A DNA stretch of 64,000 nucleotides, taken from positions 1,871,045 to 1,935,044 of the forward strand of contig JAJEAN010000007.1 in NCBI GenBank assembly GCA_022822725.1. Reading direction: 5' to 3'. This stretch comes from Candidatus Latescibacterota bacterium. GTDB taxonomy: Bacteria > JAAXHH01. Shown here piece by piece: positions 14,024-23,726 of the stretch. A program made the translations under genes and the position numbers. Numbering within the stretch: the first letter of the stretch is position 1; the number at the start of each line of letters is the position of its first letter. Under the pieces are notes generated by a model. The model worked only from the letters and a program-made list of their open reading frames with translations. It was not told the DNA's origin and ran no database searches.

Positions 14024-16729
14024 TCACACCGAGACGCCCAGAAGGCCGCGCGTTATCTGGAAATCCGTGTTGCCGAGGACTGCGGCCCGGGGCGTGTGCA
14101 TCCTGGCGGCCGTCTTTCGAATCAGGTCCAGCACAGCTGCGCGCCATTCCTCCGGACCGCCGGACAGCATGAGATCCACGTCTTCGTGAAATGGTACGGG
14201 GAGGTCATCGGCTGCGACCTGCAGCACCGGGATCATGGGATGACCGGGCAATGGATGGCTGCCGACGCCGGCGACGACCTGCTCCACACCGGCCGCGCCC
14301 AGTCCGGTCACGGTCTCCACCCAGTGAGCCGTCTGCGTCTCCATGACGTGCAGCCCCGGTTCCGATACCGGCTCACCGTAGGTCAACGTCGGTTTCACGA
14401 CGCCGTCCGCCAGGTGTCGAATGAAAGACGGATGACTGAGCAACGCGGCATTGTCGGGCACTACGACCGTTCCGCCCCCATTTACGACAGCGTGTATCAA
14501 TCGCGACAGCGCTTCGGAAACTACCTCGGAAACCGGACCGGCCGTGGCCACCCCCAGCCTGAGTGTGGGCAAGCCGGCTTCGACCGCGTCCGGGCCCTCG
14601 CGGCCGTCCAGGGTCCCTTTGAACCACTTCTCAATGCGATCGATGACCTTCTCGATGCCGCCATCGAGCTGTACGCTGGCCCAGCCGAAGCTCTCTGGAT
14701 CCAGGCCGTGGTCGACAAGTTGCTGTCGGTAGAAATCATTGTGCGTGCGTTCGCAACCATGTTCCAGGAGCAGGGCGGCCGCCGTCATCGGGTGGGTCAG
14801 GTAGCCGGCCATGGTGCGCATGTACATCTCCTCCGAGACGCCGCCCGAGACGCCGCAGCCCTCGGTGTGTACCAGGGCGACGAAACGGGATATGCCGGCG
14901 CCATGCCCCACGCCTTTTTCACTCAACCGTTCCGCGGCCATCCGGGCGATCTGGCCGGAACACAGGCTGGTGGGAAGTATGAGGCCGATCCGGTCGGTGG
15001 CGCACGACCCCTTCGATTCGAACACGGGCAACCTGAAAACCGGCGGGGGCGCCGATTCTCCGTTCGGCCGGACCTCCAGCGGTCTGCCGGCCGGCGCGGG
15101 ACGGTCGCGCAGGTCTTGCAGCCGGCTCCCGTCGGTCTGCCGCCAGTCACGCCAGATCTGGGTCTGGCTATGGCCCGCCCGCTCGCCGCGAGTCAGTTCG
15201 CCCGATGCCGCGCGCAACGTCAGATCGAGCGTCTGCCGGCCCAGTTCTTTCATGGAAACGCCGTCCAGGTAGGCCCCGGCGTTCACGTCCATTTCTCCCG
15301 ACAGCATTTCGTACCGCTTCGTGGTCGTCACGAACTTGATCGTCGGCACGAAAGGGAAGTTGGTGATGGAGCCGTTCCCGGTGATGAAGAAGATGAGATT
15401 GCCGCCGGAGGCCACCTGGCCCGCGATGGCTTCCAGGTCGTTACCCGGACTGTCCATGAAATAAAAGCCCGGTTCCTTCATGGGGACCGCGTAGTCGATG
15501 GCATAGTCGAGACGTACGTCCGGGTGGCGCTTCCGGGCCGCGCCGATGGACTTGAGCACGATGTTGTAGATCCCCCGGAGCTTGTTTCCCCCGGAGGGAT
15601 TGGCGTCGACCGACTGGCCGTGCCACGCCGTGCGTTCCTGGAACCGCTCGATCATATGGAGGAAGGTGCGGGCCGTCCCGATGTCTCGCACGTTGTCCAG
15701 CACGTACGGCTCACCGCCGATGAGCTCGTCCGTCTCCGCAAGATTGGCCTTCCCGCCGAAGCGGATGATCTCCCGGGCCACGAGCGCGGCCAGGGGATTG
15801 CCCGATATGCCCGAAAAGGAATCCGAACCACCGCATTGAAGCACGATGTTGAGATGAGACGCGGAGGCCGGTTTCCGCGGAACCCGGTTGACCGTCTCGA
15901 ACCATCCGGTGACGATCCCTGCACAACGCGCCAGTTCCTCCTCGAACCCGCTCTTGAGCGTTTCGAACCGGTGCGGCACGTCGTTCAACGGATAGCGGTT
16001 GAGCCGCATGTAGTTTTCCAGCATCCTGTCTGTGACGATTTCAGTGCCGCGGTCCACCGCGAGCACCGCCCCTACGTTGGAATGGACCATGAAACCCGCC
16101 AGCGTCCGCAGCACCAGTTCCCGGTTGTTGGGATCCACGCCCGAGCCGCCCTCTGTATGCGCCACCGCCACCACGCCGTCGATGTTCGGGTACCGGCCCG
16201 CCTGGTCCTTCAGCAGCGATTCCAGGCGCCGCACGAAACCCGCCGTCTGCGACGTGATGCCCAGCAGGATGATATAATTCCGGGTCCCGACGCCCCGTGC
16301 CGCGCCGCGGTCGTATCCCTCGAAGGTCGGAGGACTGTCGCTGACCGGAACCTGCTCGCCCGGAGTGAAAGTGGATTCGTCCAACTTGTAGGGTACGACA
16401 CGGTCTTCGATATTCGGCTTTACCGGAAGCGCAAAATCGATTTTGCGGACACGCAAGGCGTCGAGGATGTCTGCGTTGCAGATATAGTCACCAGGAGCGA
16501 TATCCCGTGTCGCTCGGCCGAAGGGCAGGCCCCAGGACAGGGCTGACTCCCCGGCGGGTATGGGCAGGATGGCGAAACGATGCCCTTCCAGCACGGTGTG
16601 GGCGATGGAAAAAACCGCGCCGTCTTCGCCGACCACATGCGTACCGGCCTCGATCCTCCGGGACACGATGGCCACATTGTCGCCGGGTTCGGCCAGGCGC
16701 GCGATATCTTTCAGCCGGCAGGTAGACAC
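14024..16729 (-). CDS. Double-domain UxaA-family (altronate/galactarate dehydratase-like) protein
   Basis: 901 residues, nearly twice the usual 490-520. Residues 1 to about 110 form the SAF domain. Copy 1 of the dehydratase domain spans about 135-510 (GVGTRNYIILLG; HTEGGSG 191-197; CGGSDSFSG 299-307; FITGNGSITNFPFVPTIKF). Copy 2 spans about 575-901 (IGLILPTSLCSGQIA; HTEGCG 621-626; SHPLPGHPMIPVLQV). Copy 1 keeps the CGGSD motif but has Gly-Ser instead of the GCG Cys. Copy 2 keeps GCG but lacks CGGSD. Classical members dehydrate altronate or galactarate to 2-keto-3-deoxy acids. The substrate here is open. Confidence 0.88.
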   Translation of the reverse strand: MSTCRLKDIARLAEPGDNVAIVSRRIEAGTHVVGEDGAVFSIAHTVLEGHRFAILPIPAGESALSWGLPFGRATRDIAPGDYICNADILDALRVRKIDFALPVKPNIEDRVVPYKLDESTFTPGEQVPVSDSPPTFEGYDRGAARGVGTRNYIILLGITSQTAGFVRRLESLLKDQAGRYPNIDGVVAVAHTEGGSGVDPNNRELVLRTLAGFMVHSNVGAVLAVDRGTEIVTDRMLENYMRLNRYPLNDVPHRFETLKSGFEEELARCAGIVTGWFETVNRVPRKPASASHLNIVLQCGGSDSFSGISGNPLAALVAREIIRFGGKANLAETDELIGGEPYVLDNVRDIGTARTFLHMIERFQERTAWHGQSVDANPSGGNKLRGIYNIVLKSIGAARKRHPDVRLDYAIDYAVPMKEPGFYFMDSPGNDLEAIAGQVASGGNLIFFITGNGSITNFPFVPTIKFVTTTKRYEMLSGEMDVNAGAYLDGVSMKELGRQTLDLTLRAASGELTRGERAGHSQTQIWRDWRQTDGSRLQDLRDRPAPAGRPLEVRPNGESAPPPVFRLPVFESKGSCATDRIGLILPTSLCSGQIARMAAERLSEKGVGHGAGISRFVALVHTEGCGVSGGVSEEMYMRTMAGYLTHPMTAAALLLEHGCERTHNDFYRQQLVDHGLDPESFGWASVQLDGGIEKVIDRIEKWFKGTLDGREGPDAVEAGLPTLRLGVATAGPVSEVVSEALSRLIHAVVNGGGTVVVPDNAALLSHPSFIRHLADGVVKPTLTYGEPVSEPGLHVMETQTAHWVETVTGLGAAGVEQVVAGVGSHPLPGHPMIPVLQVAADDLPVPFHEDVDLMLSGGPEEWRAAVLDLIRKTAARMHTPRAAVLGNTDFQITRGLLGVSV

Positions 16730-16853
16730 GATGCCAGGGCCTTTCTCGAATCGAAATCGAATGTGGAATTCAGTCGCAGTTCACGGACTGGCAAGGTAAC
16801 ATTCGCCGCGATTCCGGTCAAAGGTAAATCGGAGGTCGCAGAGCGCGGGACGG

Positions 16854-16881
16854 TTGACTGCAGGAAGGTACGATGTACATT
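16854..16881 (+). promoter_or_regulatory. Possible promoter of the dimethylformamidase-like gene
   Basis: -35 TTGACT (16854-16859), 16-base spacer, -10 TACATT (16876-16881), within the 270-base divergent intergenic region. It would give a leader of about 110 bases. Confidence 0.35.
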
Positions 16882-16999
16882 GTCTTGCGGGTCTGGTCCG
16901 TCAGGCACGACCCGGCCATCACTACCACTTACGGTCTGCCGCGCCACCTGAAACCACGCTGGAACATCCGCCAGCCGAAGGTCCCATCGGAGGTCCAAG

Positions 17000-18592
17000 A
17001 TGCTTGTCGGATATGTCAGTGACGAACGGTACGTCGCCATTCCTGAAGTCCTGTTCGAGTTCGAGGCCGACGGAGCGTCCATCGAGGCCCGCTCACGGGC
17101 CACGGGGGCGGTCTACGCGGACGTATCGCCCGGCCAGGCGTACAGAGTCACGCTTGCAGGCAGGGACTTCGGATTCAAGAGCGTATACATGACACCGAGC
17201 GAGGGCCAGCCCTATCATTTCCGGCTGTTGCGGGACGGCCTGCTGGGGTACATGTGGCCCAAGTGGATCCGGTCGGGCGAGAAATCGGAATTCCGCGTCC
17301 ACGCCGTGGAGGCCTACCAGCTCGAGCTGTACCGTTATGGCTGGAAGAAGGAGTTCGTGCGGAACATCGGCTGGTACGACGAGCACGGCCCTCGCGCCAC
17401 CATGCAGATCACCCCCGACGGCGACTATACCCGGACCGGCGTGAAGTGGAACACCCAGGGTTACACCAATCCCAATCACAAGCAATACCTGGAAGCACCG
17501 GAACGATCCGGCCTGTACTACCTCCACGCCTCAACGGAGACCGGAGGGTTCTTTTCCTTCCCCTGGATCGTCGCCCCGGCCGCGCCGACGGCCGACGTAG
17601 CCGTGCTGGCCGCCAACATCAACTGGAACGCATACAACAACTTCGGAGGGCGGAGCAATTACATACACGCCGACGAGTTTCCCCCTGAACCCACGGTCAA
17701 CGCCCGGTACGACCTGAAGCGGTACACCGACACGTCGCACCGCACATACGGCGCCGACGACTATGCGCCGCTCTCCTTCGACCGGCCCGAACCCATCAAC
17801 CACATCCCCCTGGAAGTCGAAGCCACCGACATGATCCGGGGACGGGCGGCCTGTCACGTTGCGCCAGCCGAGTGGCGGTTCCTGGCGTGGATGGAGCGGG
17901 TGGGATTCGACTACGACCTCTACGCGGAGACACAGTTCCACGACGGCACGCTGCCCCTGGACAAATACCGGGTGCTGATCACCACCACCCATCCCGAATA
18001 CTGGTCAAGGGACATGTACTACCGGCTCAAGGCCTGGGTGTTCGAGTCCGGCGGCCGCCTCATGTACCTGGGCGGTAACGGCCTGAACTGCGAAGTGGTC
18101 TTTCCGAACGAATACGCCATGAAGGTGAAGAACGGCAATGTCCTGTCGCTGGACCAGCCGAGAGAGGGCATCGAAAGCCGCTTTCACCTCTACAACGAGT
18201 CCGAGGCGAACCTGCTCGGGGTTGCCTTCACGCGGACAGGGATCATGACCAGCGCGCCGTACCGTGTGATCGACGCGGGCCACTGGGTGTTTGATGGCAC
18301 CGGTGTCGCGGAGGGAGATATCTTCGGCGAGGCGAGCCTGCACGAACGGGTGCCCGGCGGCGCGTCCGGCCACGAGACCGACAAGATCACGCCCAGTTCG
18401 CCGGCAAACACCCACCTGCTTGCCAAGGGAACCAACGTGGACGACGGCGGGGCCGAAATGGTCGTGCATGAAACCGAAAGCGGCGGGATGGTGTTTTCTG
18501 TGGGATCGATCACCTACCCGTCATCGATCCTCGTGGACGACGTGGTGTCGAAGGTGACGTCCAACGTGCTGAAGCGATTTTTGCAGGATTGA
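17000..18592 (+). CDS. N,N-dimethylformamidase beta-subunit-like protein
   Basis: 530 residues. An N-terminal beta-sandwich region carries MLVGYVSDERYVAIPEVLFE. The body matches the large subunit of dimethylformamidase: GLYYLHAS, then AANINWNAYNNFGGRSNYIH, then WRFLAWMERVGFDYDLYAE and a flavodoxin-like LITTTHPEYWSRDMYYRLKAWV segment with GGRLMYLGGNG. Known DMFase is an iron amidohydrolase. Homologues in environmental genomes are broad and the amide substrate is unknown. It has a clear GGAGGT site before the ATG and is divergent from the UxaA operon, suggesting a common regulator. Confidence 0.85.
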   Translation: MLVGYVSDERYVAIPEVLFEFEADGASIEARSRATGAVYADVSPGQAYRVTLAGRDFGFKSVYMTPSEGQPYHFRLLRDGLLGYMWPKWIRSGEKSEFRVHAVEAYQLELYRYGWKKEFVRNIGWYDEHGPRATMQITPDGDYTRTGVKWNTQGYTNPNHKQYLEAPERSGLYYLHASTETGGFFSFPWIVAPAAPTADVAVLAANINWNAYNNFGGRSNYIHADEFPPEPTVNARYDLKRYTDTSHRTYGADDYAPLSFDRPEPINHIPLEVEATDMIRGRAACHVAPAEWRFLAWMERVGFDYDLYAETQFHDGTLPLDKYRVLITTTHPEYWSRDMYYRLKAWVFESGGRLMYLGGNGLNCEVVFPNEYAMKVKNGNVLSLDQPREGIESRFHLYNESEANLLGVAFTRTGIMTSAPYRVIDAGHWVFDGTGVAEGDIFGEASLHERVPGGASGHETDKITPSSPANTHLLAKGTNVDDGGAEMVVHETESGGMVFSVGSITYPSSILVDDVVSKVTSNVLKRFLQD

Positions 18593-18658
18593 CCGCACCG
18601 GGCTGCCGGGGCATGTCTGGAAGGTCTGGATGGCCTGTGGGCGGGTGTTTGTCCCCGC

Positions 18659-19609
18659 CTACAACTTCCGCTGATACACCCCAGTCACCCGGTGGTTCGT
18701 ACTCTTCTCGAGGATCAGGTCCGCCCGTTCGCGCGTAGGGATGATGTTCTCACGCAGGTTCACCAGGTTGATGTCCCGCCAGATTCCCCTGGCCGTCTCC
18801 ACGGCCTCTTCCGTGCTCAAATCCGCATAGTGGTGGAAGTAGGACTCCGGGTTCCGGAACGCGGTGTCCCGCAGCCGGAGGAAACGATCGACGTACCACT
18901 GCTCGAGGTCGTGTTCCTCCGCTTCCACGTAAATCGAGAAATCGATGAAGTCGGAGACGAAGACGCGGGGTGGCGCCTCGCCGGTCACGTGGTGGCCGGT
19001 CTGCAGGATGTTCAGCCCCTCCAGGATCATGATATCCGGCTGGGTAACCGTCTTCACGACACCCGGCACGATATCGTAGATCAGGTGCCGGTACACGGGC
19101 ACGGTTACCGAGGCGTGTCCGGACTTTACGTCGGCCATCAGTTGCACCAGGCGCCTGAGATCGTAGCTCTCCGGGAATCCCTTCCGATGCATAAGCCCCC
19201 GTACCTCCAGTACGCGGTTGGGGAACAGGAACCCGTCCGTGGTCACCAGGTCCACCCGGGGATGGTTTGGCCAGCGGCTGAGCAGGGCCTGCAGGATACG
19301 GGCCGTCGTGCTTTTTCCAACGGCCACGCTGCCGCCGATTCCGATGACATAGGGCACCTTGGCGGCCGGTTTTCCGAGAAAGGTGTCCATGACCTGGTAC
19401 AGGTGCTGGGCCGCGGCCACGTGGAGATTGATGAACCGCGACATGGGCAGGTACACCTCGGCGACCTCGTCTAGGGAGACCATTTCGTTGATGCCATGCA
19501 GTTCCTGCAGGTCTTCTTCAGACAGCGTCAGCGGCGTCGCGGCGCGCAGCTTCGACCACGCGTCGCGGGAGAGGTAATTGAAGGGGGAAGGGGTTGACGA
19601 TGGGGACAT
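18659..19609 (-). CDS. coaA: Type I pantothenate kinase
   Basis: 316 residues, matching the E. coli enzyme length, from the ATG at 19607-19609 ([18 protein letters not shown]). The P-loop [12 protein letters not shown] lies near residue 93. [12 protein letters not shown], the substrate loop [21 protein letters not shown] and ILEGLNIL are diagnostic. It phosphorylates pantothenate, the first step of CoA synthesis. It follows the enolase-superfamily gene by 17 bases on the same strand, so it appears to be the last gene of a three-gene operon. Confidence 0.95.
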   Translation of the reverse strand: MSPSSTPSPFNYLSRDAWSKLRAATPLTLSEEDLQELHGINEMVSLDEVAEVYLPMSRFINLHVAAAQHLYQVMDTFLGKPAAKVPYVIGIGGSVAVGKSTTARILQALLSRWPNHPRVDLVTTDGFLFPNRVLEVRGLMHRKGFPESYDLRRLVQLMADVKSGHASVTVPVYRHLIYDIVPGVVKTVTQPDIMILEGLNILQTGHHVTGEAPPRVFVSDFIDFSIYVEAEEHDLEQWYVDRFLRLRDTAFRNPESYFHHYADLSTEEAVETARGIWRDINLVNLRENIIPTRERADLILEKSTNHRVTGVYQRKL

Positions 19610-19626
19610 GGGTGTCGTTCCGTCGA

Positions 19627-20742
19627 TCAAGATCCGTCGATCACGGCACGGTCGATCGTTTGGCGTTCGAGCAGTTCCGGTACGGGTTCCGCACCGGCCC
19701 CGGGACAATCCGGCAGGACCATCTGCGAAGGGCCCGAGAGTTCCAGCGGCGGCGCGCTCAGGTCCTGTTCGTAAAACCGCGTGCTCGGGAAGACATCCGA
19801 CGGGTACTGCATATTGGGCAACGTCGCCAGTGCCATGCAAAAAGACGCGCCGAGGGCCGACTCCAGCATGCCGCCCGTCCAGCAGGGGATCCCTTCCTCC
19901 TCGCAGACCCGGTTTACCTCGAGCGCCTGCGTGACACCGCCGACCCGTGCAGGCTTGATGTTGATCCAGCGGGCCGCGCCGATCCTGATCGCCTTGCGGG
20001 CCTTCGCTGGAGAAGTAATGCTCTCGTCCAGGCAGACCGGCGTCTCGATCTGACGCTGCAGTTCGGCGTGGTCGACCAGGTCGTCGCGCATCAGGGGTTG
20101 CTCGATCATGGCCAGGTTGTACCGGTCCAGTTTCCTGAACATGGGCAGGTCGTCCAGCGTGTATCCGCTGTTGCAGTCGATGTGGAAGACCGGGTCCGGA
20201 AAGGCCGAACGGACCGCGGAGACCATGTCGAGATCCCACCCCCGGCTGTACTTGAGCTTGATCCGCTTGAAGCCCGCTTTAACGGCCTGCTCGATGTTGC
20301 CCAGCAGCATGTCGATGCTGTCCTGCACGCCGAAATCGGCCCCGACGTCGATGACCGGGCCCTTGCCGCCGATCAGTTGCCAGAGCGGCTTGTCTTCGAG
20401 CCGGGCGCGCAGGTCCCACCAGGCCGCATCCAGTCCGCCTTTGGCGAAGAAGTTGCCGGCGACCCAGCCGCACGACTCGTGCAGTTCCTGGCCGCTGTCG
20501 ATGCGCTTTCCGATCAACAGGGGTGCGAGGACGTCCCGCGTCACCGCGAACACGCCCGCCGTGTACTCCGGGCTGTAGGTCGGCTTCGAGAGCGGGGTCG
20601 TCTCTCCCCAGCCCACGGCGTCGCCGGCACGCATCCTGACGAGGACGCTCTCGATGACGTCATCACTGCCGTAGGCCGTGCGCCACGGGTAGATCAGCGG
20701 CATGGCGACGTGGTAGAGCTCGACCGCGTCGATGACGGGCAT
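19627..20742 (-). CDS. menC: Enolase-superfamily enzyme, o-succinylbenzoate synthase / N-acylamino acid racemase type
   Basis: 371 residues. The MLE-subgroup barrel motifs are clear: KLKYSRGWD (K-x-K base), IDCNSGYT (Asp ligand), IEQP (Glu ligand), CLDESI (Asp/Glu), [10 protein letters not shown] (second Lys) and [13 protein letters not shown], the last being characteristic of OSBS/NSAR enzymes. No other menaquinone gene is nearby, so the in vivo role could be racemisation of N-acyl amino acids or another syn elimination rather than menaquinone synthesis. It is separated by six bases from the Tm-1-like gene upstream. The symbol is by family, not proven function. Confidence 0.8.
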   Translation of the reverse strand: MPVIDAVELYHVAMPLIYPWRTAYGSDDVIESVLVRMRAGDAVGWGETTPLSKPTYSPEYTAGVFAVTRDVLAPLLIGKRIDSGQELHESCGWVAGNFFAKGGLDAAWWDLRARLEDKPLWQLIGGKGPVIDVGADFGVQDSIDMLLGNIEQAVKAGFKRIKLKYSRGWDLDMVSAVRSAFPDPVFHIDCNSGYTLDDLPMFRKLDRYNLAMIEQPLMRDDLVDHAELQRQIETPVCLDESITSPAKARKAIRIGAARWINIKPARVGGVTQALEVNRVCEEEGIPCWTGGMLESALGASFCMALATLPNMQYPSDVFPSTRFYEQDLSAPPLELSGPSQMVLPDCPGAGAEPVPELLERQTIDRAVIDGS

Positions 20743-20748
20743 GGCGCC

Positions 20749-21960
20749 CTACCCTCTCAAATCGGACAGCAACCGGCCGGTGACCGCTTCCGCGAAGGCC
20801 GGATCGTTGATGTTGCAGTCCATTTCCGTCACCGTCACGTCGGCGGACACGTTCGACTTGATGGCGTCGTAAAGCGCCTGGTCGGCCTCGGGCCACCAGA
20901 ACTCGTTCCCCGGGCTGTCGAGGATGGACACGCCTTTCAGGGGCAGGAAGATCGACACCGGCCCGTTCGAAGTGTTGGCCTTCTCCGCGATGATCTGGCC
21001 GAGACGGGCGTTCTCCTCCACGTCGGTCCGCATCAGCGTGATGTTCGGATTCCACTTGTGCAGCCTGCGGTCACGGTACTTCTCCGGCACCGTGTCCGGC
21101 GCCCAGAAGTTCACCATGTCCAGGCAGCCCGGCACGATCACCTGGGGAATGCCCGCCCTGCCGGCCGCGTCCATGCGTTCGGGGCCGGCGGTCAGCACGC
21201 CACCGGCCAGTTCGTCGGCCCATTCGGTGGTGGTGATGTCGAGCACGCCCTCGATCAGGCCCTCGTCGATCAGGCCCTCCATGGTCCGCCCGCCCGCGCC
21301 GGTGCAGTGGAAGACCAGCACCTCGTAACCCGCCTCCTCCATGATGGCCCGGGCCTGGTCCACGGCATCGGTGGTATTACCGAACATGCTGGCGGTAATG
21401 AGCGGCTTGTCTTCCGCCGCTTCCTGCACCTCGGTCTCCACCATGCCCGCGATGGCACCCGCGGCATTGGCGAAGATCCTGCGACTGATCCGGTTGATGC
21501 CGGCCACGTCCACGACGGAGGGTATCATCGACACGTCCTTGATCCCCACGTAATTGGTCGTGTCGCCCGCGGCCACGGTGGACACCATCACCTTGGGCAC
21601 GCTCACGGGCAACGCCCGCATGGCGCTCGTCCCCACGGCGGTGCCCGCCGAACCGCCCATGCTGATGATCCCGTCGAACACCCCGGCTTCATACAGGCCC
21701 CGCGCGATTTCCGCGACACCGGCCGCCATGGCGTCGATGGCCTCGCCGCGGTCGCCGCGCTTCTTCAACGCTTCGATCGACGTGCCGGCGGCTTCGGCGA
21801 CCTGATCCCGGGACACGTCCGCTTCAACGGCCGAATCACCGATCACACCCGTGTCGATGACCAGCGTCCCGTGTCCCCGCCGCTCGATTTCACTTTTGAC
21901 GAAGGCGAATTCCTCGCCCTTGGTATCCAGTGCGCCTACGATGGCTATGGTTTTCGACAT
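20749..21960 (-). CDS. Tm-1-like ATP-binding domain protein (UPF0261)
   Basis: 403 residues from the ATG at 21958-21960 (MSKTIAIVGALDTKGEE), with GAGAGGG seven bases upstream. The N-terminal motif ALDTKGEEFAFVKSEIERRG and the Gly-rich GGSAGTAVGTSAM loop are the ATP-binding signatures of the UPF0261/Tm-1 N-terminal family. VLVFHCTGAGGRTMEGLI and GCLDMVNFW mark the C-terminal half. The family includes the N-terminal domain of the tomato Tm-1 resistance protein. The bacterial function is not settled. It is the first gene of the operon with the MenC-like enzyme and coaA. Confidence 0.88.
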   Translation of the reverse strand: MSKTIAIVGALDTKGEEFAFVKSEIERRGHGTLVIDTGVIGDSAVEADVSRDQVAEAAGTSIEALKKRGDRGEAIDAMAAGVAEIARGLYEAGVFDGIISMGGSAGTAVGTSAMRALPVSVPKVMVSTVAAGDTTNYVGIKDVSMIPSVVDVAGINRISRRIFANAAGAIAGMVETEVQEAAEDKPLITASMFGNTTDAVDQARAIMEEAGYEVLVFHCTGAGGRTMEGLIDEGLIEGVLDITTTEWADELAGGVLTAGPERMDAAGRAGIPQVIVPGCLDMVNFWAPDTVPEKYRDRRLHKWNPNITLMRTDVEENARLGQIIAEKANTSNGPVSIFLPLKGVSILDSPGNEFWWPEADQALYDAIKSNVSADVTVTEMDCNINDPAFAEAVTGRLLSDLRG

Positions 21961-22313
21961 CAAAATCCCTCTCACGGCAGTTATTCAATGTGGTTATAAT
22001 CCCTCGAGATTCAACTTGTCAAGTTACAGGTATGCACAGCTAATGTACATATCTTTATACCGTGAGACCCAGGGTATGACGCTGCGATCACTTTGCTTCT
22101 TGACACCCCATTCCACATCCCATTAAGCTACAGGATTGCCACATTTCATCATTACTCAAAACCGGATGGAGTTTGTAGTCTAGCGCGGAGTGCAAGCGTT
22201 TAACTCTATCCCGGCCAAAATATGCTGATGCAGTGCAGTATCTCACACCTCGTCATCGGATTAATTCGTGGACCACTTCATAGACCGACCCTAGCGATCC
22301 GGAAGGAGTAACC
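21961..22313. other. 353-base divergent intergenic region
   Basis: It contains the Tm-1-like promoter near one end and, at the other, the leader copied in front of each of the two tandem secreted paralogs (AGACCGACC then a GGAAGGAG site). No coding potential was found between. Confidence 0.5.
21993..22022 (-). promoter_or_regulatory. Promoter of the Tm-1-like/menC-like/coaA operon
   Basis: Minus-strand -35 TTGACA (22017-22022), 18-base spacer, -10 TATAAC (21993-21998), followed by a leader of roughly 25 bases to the GAGAGGG site. Confidence 0.6.
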
Positions 22314-22919
22314 TTGTATCTTTTTGTCTTTATGGGGCCTGTTATGGTTATGGGGATGATCGGATCTGAAAATGCAATTGCCCAGGACGCGCCTGAACCT
22401 CCTACATTCGACCACGTAGGCACACTACCGCCTGACGAGGCCGTTTTATCTGCTATAGACCTGATGGGGATCGAAATCGAACGATTCCAGTTTGAAATTC
22501 CCATCAGTCGCGAACTTCGATTTAGATCCTACTTGTACAGGAATGGAAAAGAGCACATCAAGACAATTGGCAGGATGGGGTATACCGCATCCAGCGGCAA
22601 CAATGAACTGATTCTCATTAAATACAGACATCGAGCCAGTTGGCATCGATTTGCAGTTCATATGGGAGAGGATTTTGAGCTTGTACATAAATCAGGCATA
22701 GTAATCAGGAAGGATGATGACGCTCGATTACTTCACCAAACCGCAAAACATCCATTTGCCCTAGGAGAACTGAAAACAGGAAAGAGGATCCCTTTCTATA
22801 TATTCGCTGCGGATCCTGATCGTGTGACGGAATTTGGACCGGATGAATCCGAAGAAAGAATCAAGCAATACATCAAAGAAAACGAGTGGGTTGTTGTTCA
22901 TTATGTAGTATTGCGTTGA
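22314..22919 (+). CDS. Secreted hypothetical protein, tandem paralog 1
   Basis: 201 residues from the TTG at 22314, chosen because GGAAGGAG lies seven bases upstream; the ATG at 22332 is a weaker alternative. A signal peptide (VFMGPVMVMGMIGSENAIA-QD) is followed by HVGTLPPDEAV, MGIEIERFQFE, a basic/aromatic RFRSYLYRNGKEH strand and the C-terminal FAADPDRVTEFGPDESEERIKQYIKE. It is about half identical to the next gene. No known family was recognised. Base composition is clearly AT-richer than the neighbourhood, suggesting acquisition. Confidence 0.65.
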   Translation: MYLFVFMGPVMVMGMIGSENAIAQDAPEPPTFDHVGTLPPDEAVLSAIDLMGIEIERFQFEIPISRELRFRSYLYRNGKEHIKTIGRMGYTASSGNNELILIKYRHRASWHRFAVHMGEDFELVHKSGIVIRKDDDARLLHQTAKHPFALGELKTGKRIPFYIFAADPDRVTEFGPDESEERIKQYIKENEWVVVHYVVLR

Positions 22920-22996
22920 AAACTGCGAGGTTTTTGAGTTGGACTAAGCCGAGTCTCAACTCACAGACCGACCGTGACAATCCGGAGGAATCATCC

Positions 22997-23581
22997 GTGA
23001 ATTTCTGTTTGGTTTTAGCGATCATGGTGATGAGGCTGTTCGGCTTTGAAGATTCATTTGCACAGGACACATCGAAACCCAATACGATAGGCCATGTGGG
23101 TACTCTACCACCTGACGAGGTCATTTCAACGGTGACAGATCAGATGGGGATTGAAATCGAAAGATTCCAGTTTAAATCACCCAGAAACTTGGAACTTCGG
23201 TTTACGGGCTACACCTACAAGAATGGGAAAGAGCATCTGGATGCAGTTGGTGAAATGCAGTTTCCCGCGTCGAGCGATAAATATGAACTGATGCTCATTA
23301 AGCATAATTGGCATTATGCGGTTACATTTGGGGTCTATTCGGCATATGATGTTGAGAGTTTATATGGCTTTTCTGGTGATGGTGATGATGACTTACGTCA
23401 TACCGCAAAACACCCATTTGCCCTTACGGAACTGGCACGTGGGCATAAGATCCCATTCTATGTGTTTGCCGCGGATCCTGATCGTGTGACGGAATTCGGA
23501 CCTGACGAATCCGAAGATAGAATCAAACAATACACTAAGGAGAACAAGTGGGTCTGGGTTGGATACGTTGAGTTGAAGTGA
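22997..23581 (+). CDS. Secreted hypothetical protein, tandem paralog 2
   Basis: 194 residues from the GTG at 22997, eight bases after a CCGGAGGA site. A longer reading from 22886 would overlap paralog 1 and lacks a ribosome site. It shares signal peptide (SFAQD), HVGTLPPDEV, MGIEIERFQFK, the GYTYKNGKEHLD strand, HTAKHPFAL and FAADPDRVTEFGPDESEDRIKQY with the preceding gene. The leader AGACCGACC...TCCGGA is also shared, so the duplication includes regulatory sequence. The central part (residues 75-125) diverges most. Function unknown. Confidence 0.65.
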   Translation: MNFCLVLAIMVMRLFGFEDSFAQDTSKPNTIGHVGTLPPDEVISTVTDQMGIEIERFQFKSPRNLELRFTGYTYKNGKEHLDAVGEMQFPASSDKYELMLIKHNWHYAVTFGVYSAYDVESLYGFSGDGDDDLRHTAKHPFALTELARGHKIPFYVFAADPDRVTEFGPDESEDRIKQYTKENKWVWVGYVELK

Positions 23582-23726
23582 ACTCTACGATAGCCTACCA
23601 TCTCCGTCTCCATGCCCCATTACACACCACTGGTCAAGCACGTTTCACTCCCTACAAGTCACACCGCGTCCAATAGCACAGTCTGATACCTTGACGTCGG
23701 CCGCCCGATCTCCTATACTCCACCGG

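Noticed and set aside
14096-16546. 816-codon plus-strand frame opposite the UxaA gene
   Set aside because: Composition is Arg/His/Gly rich with no hydrophobic cores or motifs, while the minus strand has full-length UxaA homology.
19594-21999. 801-codon plus-strand frame opposite the menC-like and Tm-1-like genes
   Set aside because: It spans two solid minus-strand genes and their gap. It is a high-GC antisense frame without motifs.
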